A stretch of DNA of 64,000 nucleotides from Rhodanobacter denitrificans (GTDB lineage: Bacteria > Pseudomonadota > Gammaproteobacteria > Xanthomonadales > Rhodanobacteraceae), in the NCBI GenBank assembly GCA_003241385.1, contig QFPO01000014.1:88733-152732 (forward strand), given 5' to 3'. The translations under genes and the position numbers were made by a program. This document shows, in pieces, positions 42,113-50,529 of this stretch. The notes beneath the pieces are model-generated. The model was not told where the DNA came from. It ran no database searches and worked only from the letters and a program-made list of their open reading frames with translations. Each line of letters starts with the position of its first letter. The first letter of the stretch is position 1.

Positions 42113-44146
42113 CTAGGGCACCTCGAATCCGTCCATGAACAGACGGTCGGTCACCGAACAGACGTCCAGGAATACGCAGTCGGCCCACTCGGGATGATCG
42201 ATGAACGGGTTGCGGTTGTGCTGGTAGCCGAACACGATCTCGTTGCGCAGGCGCTCGTGATCGCTCGGCGGATCGGCCCGGTTCCAAGCCAGGATCACGC
42301 TGAGCAGTCCCATGTAGGCCGTGCCACCGGTGTTGGTGTCGGTGCCTTGAATGAGGCTGGCGTCATCGGTCAGCACCAGGTCGGGTTCGGGCGAATTCGT
42401 GATGCCGTTGAGACCGCCTTCGTAGCGCACGTCCATGTACAGGAGCGCGCGCGCCAGATCACCCTTGCGGCTGCTCCAGACCTCCCAGATCGTTCCGTCC
42501 GTCCAGTTCGAGTTGCCCGGATAGACGCCGCTGCCGCCGCCGCTGTCGTTGTTGGGAACGGTCACGTGTTCCTGGCACAGCGGCGTGCAGGTGCCGTACG
42601 GCTTCACGCCGCGCGCGCCGTTGTAGCCGTTGTCGGCGAGGTAGAGCATGTGGGTGTCGGAGTACGGGTAGTTCGTGCCGCTGTCGTCCGGGAAGCCGTA
42701 CGATTTCGGCCAGATGTGCTCGCGGTTGTACGGCCGGTTGGTCGCGACCTTCATGTAGGACGCGTTCCGGTAGGCGTCCAGAATGCGCTTGGGGTCGTTC
42801 GGATCCTCGTCGGCCTGCTCGAGGATCGTCCAGGTGTCGATGCCGCTGCCCGAGGAGTACGGGTAGCGCGTATGGTCCTTGATGATCGCGTGGAGCGAGG
42901 CGCGCAGCGCCGCACCGCCGCTCACATCGGCGCTCTCGTAGTACGTGCCCAGATCCAGGCCGGTGCCGAAGCTCCAGCTCGCATCGGCCGCCATGACGGT
43001 CGGCGTACCGTCCTGGTCGACCACGTGCGCCGCGTGCACGGTGGCCGTGCAGGTTTCGCTGCCGCTCAACGGCGGCACCGGTTGCGCCGCAAAGCGCTGC
43101 GGGCCGCCGCTGACGACCAGCGTGTGTGCGCCGCTCGCCGTGCAGTCCAGCGTGAGCCAGCCATCGGCGACGGTGACGGCTTCGTCGAAGCCGACGCGCA
43201 GGCGGCTCAGCGTCGGCACGCCGGCCGCTTCCGGCAGCGGCCGTAGGTCGATCACGGCCGGCGCCACGTCCGCCGCGATGGTGAACGTACTGGTCACGTC
43301 GCCGATCATCGTGTCGATGGCGCCGTCGAGATCGCTCACCAGGCCGCCGGCGATCGTTGCGGTGCAGGTCTCTTTCGCGACCAGAGGCGCAACCGGCACG
43401 AACGCGTACGAGGCCGGGTTGGGATTGGCGGACAGGTTCAGCGCGACGCTGCCGGAAGTCGCGCAGTGCAGCGTGACCGCGCCGGGCTCAAGGGTGACCG
43501 CTTCGCTGAACTGAATCTGCAGCGTCGGAGACTCCGGAACATCGGTGGCGCCGTCGGCGGGGCGCAGACTGAACACGCTCGGCGGCGTGTCCACGCCCCC
43601 TTTGAACGTCTGGCCAGGATTGCACTGGTCGAAGGAGCTCGGCGCCGAGGGCTGCCAGGTGAAATCGCTGCTGGTCGAGCCGGTGCCCGTCAGTTGCAGG
43701 GAATGCCCCACGGTCGCGCTGCCGCTCTCGGAAACGCCGATCTCCGTGCTGGTCAGCCCGGCCGCCGGGCCATCCGTCGCCGTGAACGTGCCCTCGTAGC
43801 TCAGGAATTGCACGACGGTGCTGCCGTTCACCAGCGCGAGCCCGTCCGGCGAGCCGTTCTGCAGGCCGAGAGCCGGCACCGCCAGCGTGCCGTGGCCGCC
43901 GCACTGGTCCGGCAGGAAGCCCTTGAGCGCGACCGTCTGGTAGCGGGTGCCGCCGGTGCCGTTGTAGAGCACGATCGACCAGCCGGTCAGGTCGGTCAGT
44001 GCCGGCCCGGCGACCTCGATGGCCTCGTCGGTGTCGGGGCCCTCGTTGTCGTAGTGCAGCTCGTTGATGAAGACGGGGCTGCCGGCCCAGGCCAGCGAAG
44101 GACCCAGTGCCATCAGGCATCCGATCAGCAAGGCGCGACGCGTCAT
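42113..44146 (-). CDS. secreted endonuclease I with lamin-tail and Ig-like domains
   Basis: A 677-residue exported nuclease. Signal peptide 1-21, a lamin-tail-like domain (about 22-180, opening F-I-N-E-L-H-Y-D-N), and two Ig-like SbsA/Big_5 repeats of the S-L-R-P-A-D-G-A-T-D-V-P-E-S-P-T type (about 195-395). An EndA/NucM-type endonuclease I domain (about 400-655) has N-R-E-H-I-W-P-K-S, D-T-H-M-L and a G-D-L-A-R-A segment. Non-specific cleavage of extracellular DNA is the likely role. The C-terminus is D-R-L-F-M-D-G-F-E-V-P, the motif shared with other secreted proteins here. The gene has a lower GC than most neighbours and is flanked by two related repeats. Confidence 0.88.
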   Translation of the reverse strand: MTRRALLIGCLMALGPSLAWAGSPVFINELHYDNEGPDTDEAIEVAGPALTDLTGWSIVLYNGTGGTRYQTVALKGFLPDQCGGHGTLAVPALGLQNGSPDGLALVNGSTVVQFLSYEGTFTATDGPAAGLTSTEIGVSESGSATVGHSLQLTGTGSTSSDFTWQPSAPSSFDQCNPGQTFKGGVDTPPSVFSLRPADGATDVPESPTLQIQFSEAVTLEPGAVTLHCATSGSVALNLSANPNPASYAFVPVAPLVAKETCTATIAGGLVSDLDGAIDTMIGDVTSTFTIAADVAPAVIDLRPLPEAAGVPTLSRLRVGFDEAVTVADGWLTLDCTASGAHTLVVSGGPQRFAAQPVPPLSGSETCTATVHAAHVVDQDGTPTVMAADASWSFGTGLDLGTYYESADVSGGAALRASLHAIIKDHTRYPYSSGSGIDTWTILEQADEDPNDPKRILDAYRNASYMKVATNRPYNREHIWPKSYGFPDDSGTNYPYSDTHMLYLADNGYNGARGVKPYGTCTPLCQEHVTVPNNDSGGGSGVYPGNSNWTDGTIWEVWSSRKGDLARALLYMDVRYEGGLNGITNSPEPDLVLTDDASLIQGTDTNTGGTAYMGLLSVILAWNRADPPSDHERLRNEIVFGYQHNRNPFIDHPEWADCVFLDVCSVTDRLFMDGFEVP

Positions 44147-44516
44147 GTCCGGCTCTACGCAAGAAAAGCGGACGGAGGACGTTAGGGACCCTCAATGACA
44201 GGCGCATGAAGCCGGGCGCCTGCCTTCGGGCCTGACGCCGACGCCGAAGCGTCCTGGCGGACGTGGCATGTGTTTGCCGAATCGCGGGGCCGTCCCTCAT
44301 CCGTCGGCCCTTTCGATCCATCCGATCCATGGTTTTGCATGGATTGGGCATTCCGACTTACGCCGGAAAACGCAGTGGTTCCGGCTGTAAAGTTCTCTAT
44401 GCAATTCCCCACGACTAGCAGGCTGTTGAGAAACGCCACGCGCGAGCGAGCGAGCGTCATAGCCTCCGTCAGACAGGGCGAGTCGGCATGCGCGGAGCGG
44501 ACGTACGACAGTTGGG
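44147..44516. other. noncoding stretch upstream of endonuclease and IS remnant
   Basis: About 370 bases of reduced GC. It holds repeat copy B (44346-44373) and, at about 44420, the string A-G-G-C-T-G-T-T-G-A-G-A-A-A-C that often marks insertion-sequence ends of the DUF772 transposase type. No gene is visible. Confidence 0.45.
44346..44373. repeat. REP-like palindromic repeat, copy B
   Basis: GGGCATTCCGACTTACGCCG followed by GAAAACGC, with the palindrome TTCCG ... CGGAA. It is preceded by GATCCAT ... ATGGAT. Layout and sequence parallel copy A at 42056-42080. Confidence 0.5.
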
Positions 44517-44850
44517 ATGTTCTCGTATGTGTCGTTCGAAGACCGAATACCAAGGCATCATCCGATCCACAAGCTGCGTATGCGGGTCGATGCGATCCTG
44601 AAGGATATGGACGCGTTGCTGGGCTCGCGTCACGCGCGCAGCGGCGCAAGTCGATCCCTCCGGCGTCTGCTGCGCGCCTCGCCATTGCAGGTGCTCTACA
44701 GCGTACGCAGCGAGCGTCTGTTGATGGAGCAAATGCAGTACAACGATGCAGTACGACCTGTTGTTCCGCTCGTTCTTGGGATCGGTGAATCTCGACGGCC
44801 CGCTAGACCGGCGAATGGCGGCAAGTCTGTGCCGAAGGTGATGCGAACGG
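44517..44850 (+). pseudogene. decayed IS transposase fragment (DUF772 N-terminus)
   Basis: The frame from 44517 reads F-S-Y-V-S-F-E-D-R-I-P-R-H-H-P-I-H-K-L, then L-Q-V-L-Y-S-V-R-S-E-R-L-L-M-E-Q-M-Q-Y. This is the conserved start of IS1182/IS5-group DDE transposases. Frameshifts are present: the expected R-x-S-I-P-P lies in another frame, and a 13-base tandem duplication at 44733-44758 throws the frame after Q-M-Q-Y. With one copy removed it continues D-L-L-F-R-S-F-L-G. The catalytic domain is absent, so it cannot be active. Confidence 0.75.
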
Positions 44851-45011
44851 TTCAATGTGGCTCAGGCAGCCTGGGGCCCGCTTAGCCCCCCCAAGCGGCG
44901 CGCGCGACGGATGGCTACGCGAAGTCCAACCGTTCGTACTTCAGCGAACCAGGGAGACGATACCGTCTTGTTGCTGGCTCTGTCGAAGCACGCCTCGCGG
45001 CTCCGGCCCCG

Positions 45012-45031
45012 GTGGGGTCAGTGTGGGGTCA
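45012..45031 (+). repeat. short direct repeat GTGGGGTCA x2
   Basis: GTGGGGTCA at 45012-45020 and again at 45023-45031, followed by GTTGCACC. Similar TGGGGTCAG strings accompany transposase-related sequence in related bacteria. It lies between the IS remnant and the tRNA-Val terminator. Confidence 0.35.
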
Positions 45032-45040
45032 GTTGCACCA

Positions 45041-45080
45041 AAAACAAAAACGGCGCGAACTCGTGAGAGCCGCGCCGTTT
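45041..45080 (-). terminator. Rho-independent terminator after tRNA-Val
   Basis: On the minus strand: stem AAACGGCGCG / CGCGCCGTTT around a 13-base loop, followed by T-rich sequence TTGTTTTTGG. Confidence 0.85.
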
Positions 45081-45092
45081 CTGTGTTTCAGG

Positions 45093-45167
45093 TGGTGGGC
45101 GGTACAGGGATCGAACCTGTGACCCCTACCATGTCAAGGTAGTGCTCTACCGCTGAGCTAACCGCCC
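45093..45167 (-). tRNA. tRNA-Val (GAC)
   Basis: 75-base cloverleaf with acceptor GGGCGGT pairing ACCGCCC, D arm A-G-C-T-C-A-G-C-G-G-T, anticodon GAC in C-T-T-G-A-C-A-T, T arm G-G-T-T-C-G-A-T-C-C, and encoded CCA. It is next to the accessory stretch; I saw no partial copy of its 3' end that would mark an integration site. Confidence 0.97.
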
Positions 45168-45460
45168 CAAAAGGGGCGCGAACTGTAGCGAACTCCGGCC
45201 GGCGGTACAAGCCTTGCGTCCGCGAAAACCAAAAATCGGAGCGGGCCGCTGAGCGCGGGCGCGAGGACGCCGCTGCTGACCGGTGCCGGGCCGGGCTCCG
45301 CGCAAGGCGACCCTTTCGCACGCGGGCGCGCGGATGCCCGGCGACTAACGGATCGGAGGGATCGAAACCGCTGCAGCCCCGGGTACGCTGCGGCGAGCGG
45401 CATTCAGCGCACGGCATCGCGAGCGTCGCCGCACCTGCAACGCTCCGACGCGCGGCGCGC

Positions 45461-47161
45461 TCACGCGGCTGCCGATGTCTCCCGTTCGGCCGCCTCGGCC
45501 GGCGGCAGCGCCAGATGCAGATGCGAGCCGGTGCGGTCGATCACGCCGGGGCCGTGCACCTGCCGCGTGCCGGCCGCGATCCACCACGCCCAGGGATCGG
45601 TCGGCACCGACAGTTCGAGCCGCTCCGGCGCGCGGTCGAGCAGAACCGGCGTCAGCAGCGAGGTATAGCCGCTGCCGTGCTCGGGCTGCAGCGACTCGAG
45701 CAGGATGCCGCGCAGCAACGGCCGCCCCTGCGCGCCGCCGTCGAGGCTGCGCACCGCGACCGGCAATGCGCGCCGCGCGAGCAGCTCGACGCCGGCCTCG
45801 ACGCGACCGCCGTCGTCGATGCGCATCCAGCGCACGACGCCGACCATCCAGTCGGCCTGGTCGGGCGTCGGCGCCGGCAGGCTGAGGCCGATCGCGTCGC
45901 CGACCTTCATGCGCACCAGATCGCTGTCGGCGCCATGGTCCCAGGACAGGCGGTAGCCGGCCGGACTCTGGTCGAGCACGCGCGCGGCGCCCGGCAGCAC
46001 GCGCAGCAGGTCGGCGCTGCCCTGCGCCCAGGCCGCCGGCCGGTCGTGGCTGGCGACGGCGATGCCGAGCGCCTCCTGAAGAAAGCTGTCGAAGTCCTGG
46101 CCGCCGGCCAGCACGCGGTGCAGGTCCAGCAGGCCGATCACGGCGTCGAGCGGCTGTCCGCCGGGCAGGCGCGCATAGCCGCGCGCGCTGCTGTCGGTAA
46201 GGCTGACGACCATGCGACGCACGACGTCGATGTCGATGTCGGCAGCGGGTCCGGCCGGCGCGCGCAGCGCGACGCGGTGCGCGCCGGGCGGCAGCGCGAC
46301 GATGCGGTTCTCGACGTAGGCGAGCAGCCGTGCCGGATCGATCGAGATGCGCTCCTGACGGCCGCGCTCGTCCTCGTCGCCGACGTGGCCGGGCTCGCGG
46401 TCGCCGAGCACGTCGATCGTGCGCAGGCCGTCGACCTCGCCGTCGCGCAGGTCACAGTACGCGGCCAGCGCGCGCGTCAGCGCGACCACCGCCGGCAGTT
46501 CGCGCCGCGAATAGCGGTACGGATTGGCCAGTGCGAGCAGCAGCGCGTGCTGATAGACCAGACGCGGACTGCGCAGCGCGACGGCCGGGTTGTCGTCGAC
46601 GGTGCGCTCGTCGAGCTTCACCGACGCCAGGAACCGGTGCACGCCGTGCATCAGCTGCCAGGCGCCGGGAGCCGGCACGCGGTAGGTCGCATAGGCGCGC
46701 TGCATGCGCTCGGCACCGTGCTGCAACGCGCGCAGCCCGGCCAGGGCGACGCGGCCGCCCTTGAGCATCGGCACCGCGCCGGCCGGCGCGCAGGCATCGT
46801 AGAGCGCCTCCAGGTAGCCGAGCGCAAGCGCCTGATGCAGCGCCTCGACCCGCGTGACCAGCTCGGCCTTCTGCGACTGCAGCGGCACCGTCGCGGCGGC
46901 CGCCTGCTGCTCGATCATGTCGATCAGCTGCTGCGCGACCGGCCGGATCGCCTCGAGCGCATCGAGTCGCTCGAACGCGGCGATGCGCTGCAGGTTCATC
47001 TGCTGCAGGCGTTCGACGACCTGGCGCGAGGTGGACGCGACGCTCGCCAGCGGCAGGCCGGCCAGCCAGCTGCGCAGCGCGCGCGGATCGAGCGACGGGC
47101 CGCCGGCCGGCGCATGCCGCTCCGGGATCGTGCGTACCAGTTGCCGATGCACCTCACTCAC
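45461..47161 (-). CDS. PilZ-like domain protein, putative c-di-GMP effector
   Basis: A 566-residue cytoplasmic protein with no membrane segment. Residues 1-330 are helical and have no recognised domain. Residues about 440-520 look like a divergent PilZ domain (M-K-V-G-D-A-I-G-L-S-L-P ... V-E-A-G-V-E-L-L-A-R-R-A), lacking a clear R-x-x-x-R entry motif. The start is GTG at 47161 (a second GTG three codons on is possible). It is third in a minus-strand run after a membrane protein and an NPP-type enzyme, 60 bases downstream of the latter. The c-di-GMP role is inference from the domain resemblance. Confidence 0.6.
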   Translation of the reverse strand: MSEVHRQLVRTIPERHAPAGGPSLDPRALRSWLAGLPLASVASTSRQVVERLQQMNLQRIAAFERLDALEAIRPVAQQLIDMIEQQAAAATVPLQSQKAELVTRVEALHQALALGYLEALYDACAPAGAVPMLKGGRVALAGLRALQHGAERMQRAYATYRVPAPGAWQLMHGVHRFLASVKLDERTVDDNPAVALRSPRLVYQHALLLALANPYRYSRRELPAVVALTRALAAYCDLRDGEVDGLRTIDVLGDREPGHVGDEDERGRQERISIDPARLLAYVENRIVALPPGAHRVALRAPAGPAADIDIDVVRRMVVSLTDSSARGYARLPGGQPLDAVIGLLDLHRVLAGGQDFDSFLQEALGIAVASHDRPAAWAQGSADLLRVLPGAARVLDQSPAGYRLSWDHGADSDLVRMKVGDAIGLSLPAPTPDQADWMVGVVRWMRIDDGGRVEAGVELLARRALPVAVRSLDGGAQGRPLLRGILLESLQPEHGSGYTSLLTPVLLDRAPERLELSVPTDPWAWWIAAGTRQVHGPGVIDRTGSHLHLALPPAEAAERETSAAA

Positions 47162-47221
47162 GCGCCGTCGTCCCGATCGTTTCGTGGCGGCGGCCGCCCG
47201 AACAGGGCCGCCGTCCGCGCA

Positions 47222-48538
47222 TCACCTTAAGGGCAGCGGCTGCGCCGGTGCAACCGGCGGCGGCATCCGGTCGGGTTTCAGCAATGGCCGCAGCGGCTGC
47301 AGGCTGCCGTCGTGCGGTCCGGGCCCGACACCGAGCAGATGCGCCAGCAGTGGGTAGACGTCGACGTTGTCGATCGACCGCACCTGGGCGCCCGCGACGA
47401 ACGCCGGACCGCGCGCGATGAAGACGGCCTGCATGCTCGGCAGCGCCGGATCGTAGCCGTGCTCGCCGCGCGAGACGTGCGCCAGCGCGGCCATCCGCGC
47501 CCGCGTCGACACGATCCAGCCTTCGTCGGCCAGGCACAGCAGCGGCGGCACGCGCCGGTGCGTGCCGTAGCGGAAGCGCGCCGGCAGCGCCTGCTTGCGC
47601 CAGCATTCCATGTGTGCGTGGCGGCCGAGCAGCACGCGCTCCACCGCCGCGGCGCGTCCCGGCTGCGGGCGCAGGCCGGCCAGCACGCCGGTGGTCACGA
47701 TCTCGGCGTCGGCCTCGTCGATCAGGTCTTCCAGATACGTCACCTGCCCCGGCGCGACGGTCGCCATACCGTGATCGGAGACGATCACGAGGTTGACGCG
47801 GTCCTCGAGGCCGCGCGCGGCCAGGCCGGCGACCAGCCGCGCCAGCGCGGCGTCGACGCGGCGCACCGCGGCGGCGGCCGCGGGCGAATCGGGGCCGTCG
47901 TGATGGGCGGCCTTGTCGACGTGCTCGAAGTACAGCGAGATGAACACCGGCCGCCGCGCAACAGGCCGGTCGAGCCAGCCGAGCACGGTGTCGACGCGCT
48001 GCTCGGGCGTGACCTCCGGATCGAACGCGGCCCAGTCGTCCGGATACGCGCCGTGCACCGGCGCCTCGGAGCCCGGCCAGTACATCGTCGCGGCGCGCCG
48101 CCCGGAGCGCTGCACACGCGTCCAGATCGGCTCGGCCTGCGCCCACCAGCGCGCGTCCTGCACTGCGGCGCGATTGGACGTCGCGAAGCGCTCGCCGGGC
48201 AGATCCGGATCGGTCATCGTGTTGTGGATGACGCCGTTGCGGTCGGGCCGCAGGCCGGTGACCAGCGTGTAGTGGTTCGGAAACGTCAGCGTCGGAAACG
48301 ACGGACGCATCGATGCCGCGTGCGCCCCCTCGGCGAGCAGATGGTCCAGCGTCGGCGTCAGGCCGCGGCCGAGATCGGCCGGCCGGAACGCGTCGAGCGA
48401 GACCAGGATCACCGGCTCGGACGGCACGCCGTCGCGGTCGCCGATCGCGGCACAGGCGCCGAGCAGCGTGACCAGCAGCGCCAGCAGCACACCGCGCCGG
48501 GTGTCGATCGCAATGCCGCGGCGGACGCGTACGTTCAT
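47222..48538 (-). CDS. nucleotide pyrophosphatase/phosphodiesterase (NPP) family lipoprotein
   Basis: A 438-residue AlkP-superfamily enzyme related to eukaryotic ENPPs. The export segment ends L-L-G-A-C with a lipobox cysteine near residue 29. The metal and nucleophile motifs are complete: V-S-L-D-A-F-R-P, then F-P-T-L-T-F-P-N-H-Y-T-L-V-T-G (Thr nucleophile, about residue 85), V-D-K-A-A-H-H-D-G (about 215) and V-S-D-H-G-M (about 260). It should cleave phosphodiester or pyrophosphate bonds of nucleotides or lipids in the periplasm. The ATG overlaps the stop of the preceding membrane-protein gene (ATGA). A sister of the two AlkP-type genes at 16.7 and 20 kb. Confidence 0.88.
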   Translation of the reverse strand: MNVRVRRGIAIDTRRGVLLALLVTLLGACAAIGDRDGVPSEPVILVSLDAFRPADLGRGLTPTLDHLLAEGAHAASMRPSFPTLTFPNHYTLVTGLRPDRNGVIHNTMTDPDLPGERFATSNRAAVQDARWWAQAEPIWTRVQRSGRRAATMYWPGSEAPVHGAYPDDWAAFDPEVTPEQRVDTVLGWLDRPVARRPVFISLYFEHVDKAAHHDGPDSPAAAAAVRRVDAALARLVAGLAARGLEDRVNLVIVSDHGMATVAPGQVTYLEDLIDEADAEIVTTGVLAGLRPQPGRAAAVERVLLGRHAHMECWRKQALPARFRYGTHRRVPPLLCLADEGWIVSTRARMAALAHVSRGEHGYDPALPSMQAVFIARGPAFVAGAQVRSIDNVDVYPLLAHLLGVGPGPHDGSLQPLRPLLKPDRMPPPVAPAQPLPLR

Positions 48539-49836
48539 CGCGGGGCGTCCGCGGCCGGCTCGGCCGGCAGACCGGTGAACGGCGCGAAGCGCAGCGCGCG
48601 CAAGGCCGCGAGCCGCTCGGCGGCGACGGCGGCCTCGTCGAAATAGATCTCGCGCAGCAGCGCCGCGTCGACGTCGGGATGCGTCGCGCGAATCGTCTCG
48701 GCGATCTGCCGCGTCTGCGTGCCGAGCTGGGCGGCGCGCTTGCTCAGATGCACGGCATTGATCGCGGCCAGCACCGCGACGGCGCCCCAGGCGATCGCGC
48801 CGAACCGGCGCGGCACGGCATCGCGCAGCGGTTCTGCGAGCGCGACCAGACCGGCCCAGCCGAGCCAGAATATCGACGAGAAGCTGACGTAGCGGCTCGA
48901 GAACGCCTGATCGGCACCGTAGTCGCCGGCGCGACCGGCGGCCGCGAGCGCCGCGGCGACCAGGCCGAACACGAACAGGCCGCACCACGGCAGGCTGGCC
49001 CGACGGTTCCGCGTGCGCAGCATCGCGACCACCCCGCTGACCAGACCGGCCGCGCCGGCCAGCGGCGCCAGATCGGTCGCGAAGCGCGCGATGCCGGCGC
49101 CGAGGAAGTTCAGCAGGTAGTGCACGGCGACACCCGGCGCAGCGCCGCTACCGCCGGCCGGTCCGGCCAGCCGGTACTGCATCGCGACCGCGGCCGCGGC
49201 GACCAGCCACGGAATCGCCTGCACGAGGCGCTGCCGCGGCGACAGCTCGCCGCGCAGCGCGATCAGCGTCAGCGCGGCCGGAATCAGTGCGATCGCGGTA
49301 GCGAAGCTCGCATACGCGACCGCCGCGCCGGCCAGTGCGATCGCCTGGCGCCGCCAGGTCAGGCTGCCCGCACTCAGCGCGCGGATCGCGACCACGACGC
49401 CGAGCAGGCACAGGAACACCGCGACCTGCCAGCCCCATTGCAGGTTCGCCAGATGCCCCGGATACAGCGCGAAGCCGACGACCAGCCACCCGGTGCGCGG
49501 GGCGACGGCGGCGAGGCTATCGCGCGCGATGCTCAGCACGAGCGCCGCGTACGCCAACAGCAGCGCCAGGCTGACCATGCAGTCCAGCCACGGCTGCCCG
49601 CCCGAGAGCGCGGTCGTCACCAGCAGCACCGCATACGCGGCGCTGTGCAGATGGCCGCCGTGGAAGCGCCAGAATTCCGATTGCGAAAGTGCGCCGTCCT
49701 GCCAGGCGCGATAGATCGGCACCAGGTCCAGGTGATCCCACAGCATCAGCGGGATGTGCCAGCGCCAGACCGCCAGCGCCAGACCCAGGGCGAGCGCGAA
49801 GGCGGCGAATCGCGGGACGATCGGAATGGCGCGCAT
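48535..49836 (-). CDS. polytopic membrane protein of unknown function
   Basis: A 433-residue integral membrane protein with about ten hydrophobic helices and a C-terminal soluble tail of about 70 residues. The N-terminus shows helix 1 followed by a periplasmic loop with W-D-H-L-D-L-V-P-I-Y, a pattern seen in GT-C-like glycosyltransferase and mannosyltransferase-like proteins, but I see no catalytic D-D or D-E pair I would trust. It is the first gene of the operon with the NPP enzyme and the PilZ-like protein. The ATG at 49836 starts the first helix. Confidence 0.6.
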   Translation of the reverse strand: MRAIPIVPRFAAFALALGLALAVWRWHIPLMLWDHLDLVPIYRAWQDGALSQSEFWRFHGGHLHSAAYAVLLVTTALSGGQPWLDCMVSLALLLAYAALVLSIARDSLAAVAPRTGWLVVGFALYPGHLANLQWGWQVAVFLCLLGVVVAIRALSAGSLTWRRQAIALAGAAVAYASFATAIALIPAALTLIALRGELSPRQRLVQAIPWLVAAAAVAMQYRLAGPAGGSGAAPGVAVHYLLNFLGAGIARFATDLAPLAGAAGLVSGVVAMLRTRNRRASLPWCGLFVFGLVAAALAAAGRAGDYGADQAFSSRYVSFSSIFWLGWAGLVALAEPLRDAVPRRFGAIAWGAVAVLAAINAVHLSKRAAQLGTQTRQIAETIRATHPDVDAALLREIYFDEAAVAAERLAALRALRFAPFTGLPAEPAADAPR

Positions 49837-50212
49837 GCGGGCTCGGCGGACGTCGACAGGCTGTCCCGGCAGCGGGACGGCCGCGGATTGTCGCCGATGC
49901 GCGTGACGACGGACCACTGCTCGACGGTACCGCCGCGAGCCGCGACGGGCGCGTGGGGTCTTCGGCTCATCTGCCGCGGACCGTCGGGCCCGAGCCGGAC
50001 CGCGTGGACACGGACGCGGCATGTCCGGCGCGCGCGGAGAATCGGAGGCGCTATCCGACCGCCGATGTGCCGCAGGGGCAGGACGCGCATACGACCTCGC
50101 GATCGACGTCGGCGGACCGACGTTCGGCCACCACGTCCGGCAGGGCTGCGGTTGCTGCGCGGCGCTTCGATCACCGGATCGGCCGATCGGCCTCGCCGGG
50201 CGAGGCTTCGAC
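49837..50212. other. intergenic stretch with no gene seen
   Basis: About 375 high-GC bases upstream of the membrane-protein gene. It should contain that operon's promoter, but no convincing hexamers were found. Open frames here have arginine/serine-rich translations typical of noncoding GC-rich DNA. Confidence 0.45.
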
Positions 50213-50490
50213 CGGCGCCGGCATCGTCGGCCAGCGGCATCGGGGCGAGCTCGGCGCGCCGGCGGCCGATCGTGTCGGGCGCCTCGATCGGCCGCGGCCG
50301 CAGCCGGCCGTCGCGCATCTCGAACTGCGTGCCGTAGGTTGCGGCCGATCCCGCGCGCGCAGCACGCGGTCGGTCAGCAGCGCGAACCTCTGCCCGCCGA
50401 CCGAACGATCAGCGGCGCGGTAGCGATGCGCGACGATCCGGCCGACACCAGCAGCCATGCGCCGAGCACCGCGAGCGAAGCGGCGCGCAT
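50213..50490 (-). pseudogene. DUF6624 protein remnant
   Basis: A start at 50490 opens an export-like segment M-R-A-A-S-L-A-V-L-G-A-W-L-L-V-S-A-G that soon stops. In a second frame come R-F-A-L-L-T-D-R-V-L-R-A-R-D-R-P-Q, and after a one-base shift near 50337 comes T-Y-G-T-Q-F-E-M-R-D-G-R ... P-I-E-A-P-D-T-I-G-R-R-R-A-E-L. Those last blocks match the C-terminus of DUF6624 proteins (L-L-T-D-R-V ... P-Q-x-Y-G-T-Q-F ... P-I-x-D-P ... R-R). The central part of the protein is missing. Confidence 0.6.
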
Positions 50491-50529
50491 CGTGTGCCGA
50501 ATCGGAGACCGGAACGTCACCTGTGGCGC

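Noticed and set aside
44857..45066. Small plus-strand frames between the IS remnant and tRNA-Val
   Set aside because: They overlap the tRNA terminator region, lack ribosome sites and have no similarity I recognise.
45093..45167. tRNA-Val as an integration site for a genomic island
   Set aside because: No integrase gene and no partial duplicate of the tRNA end was found in the window.
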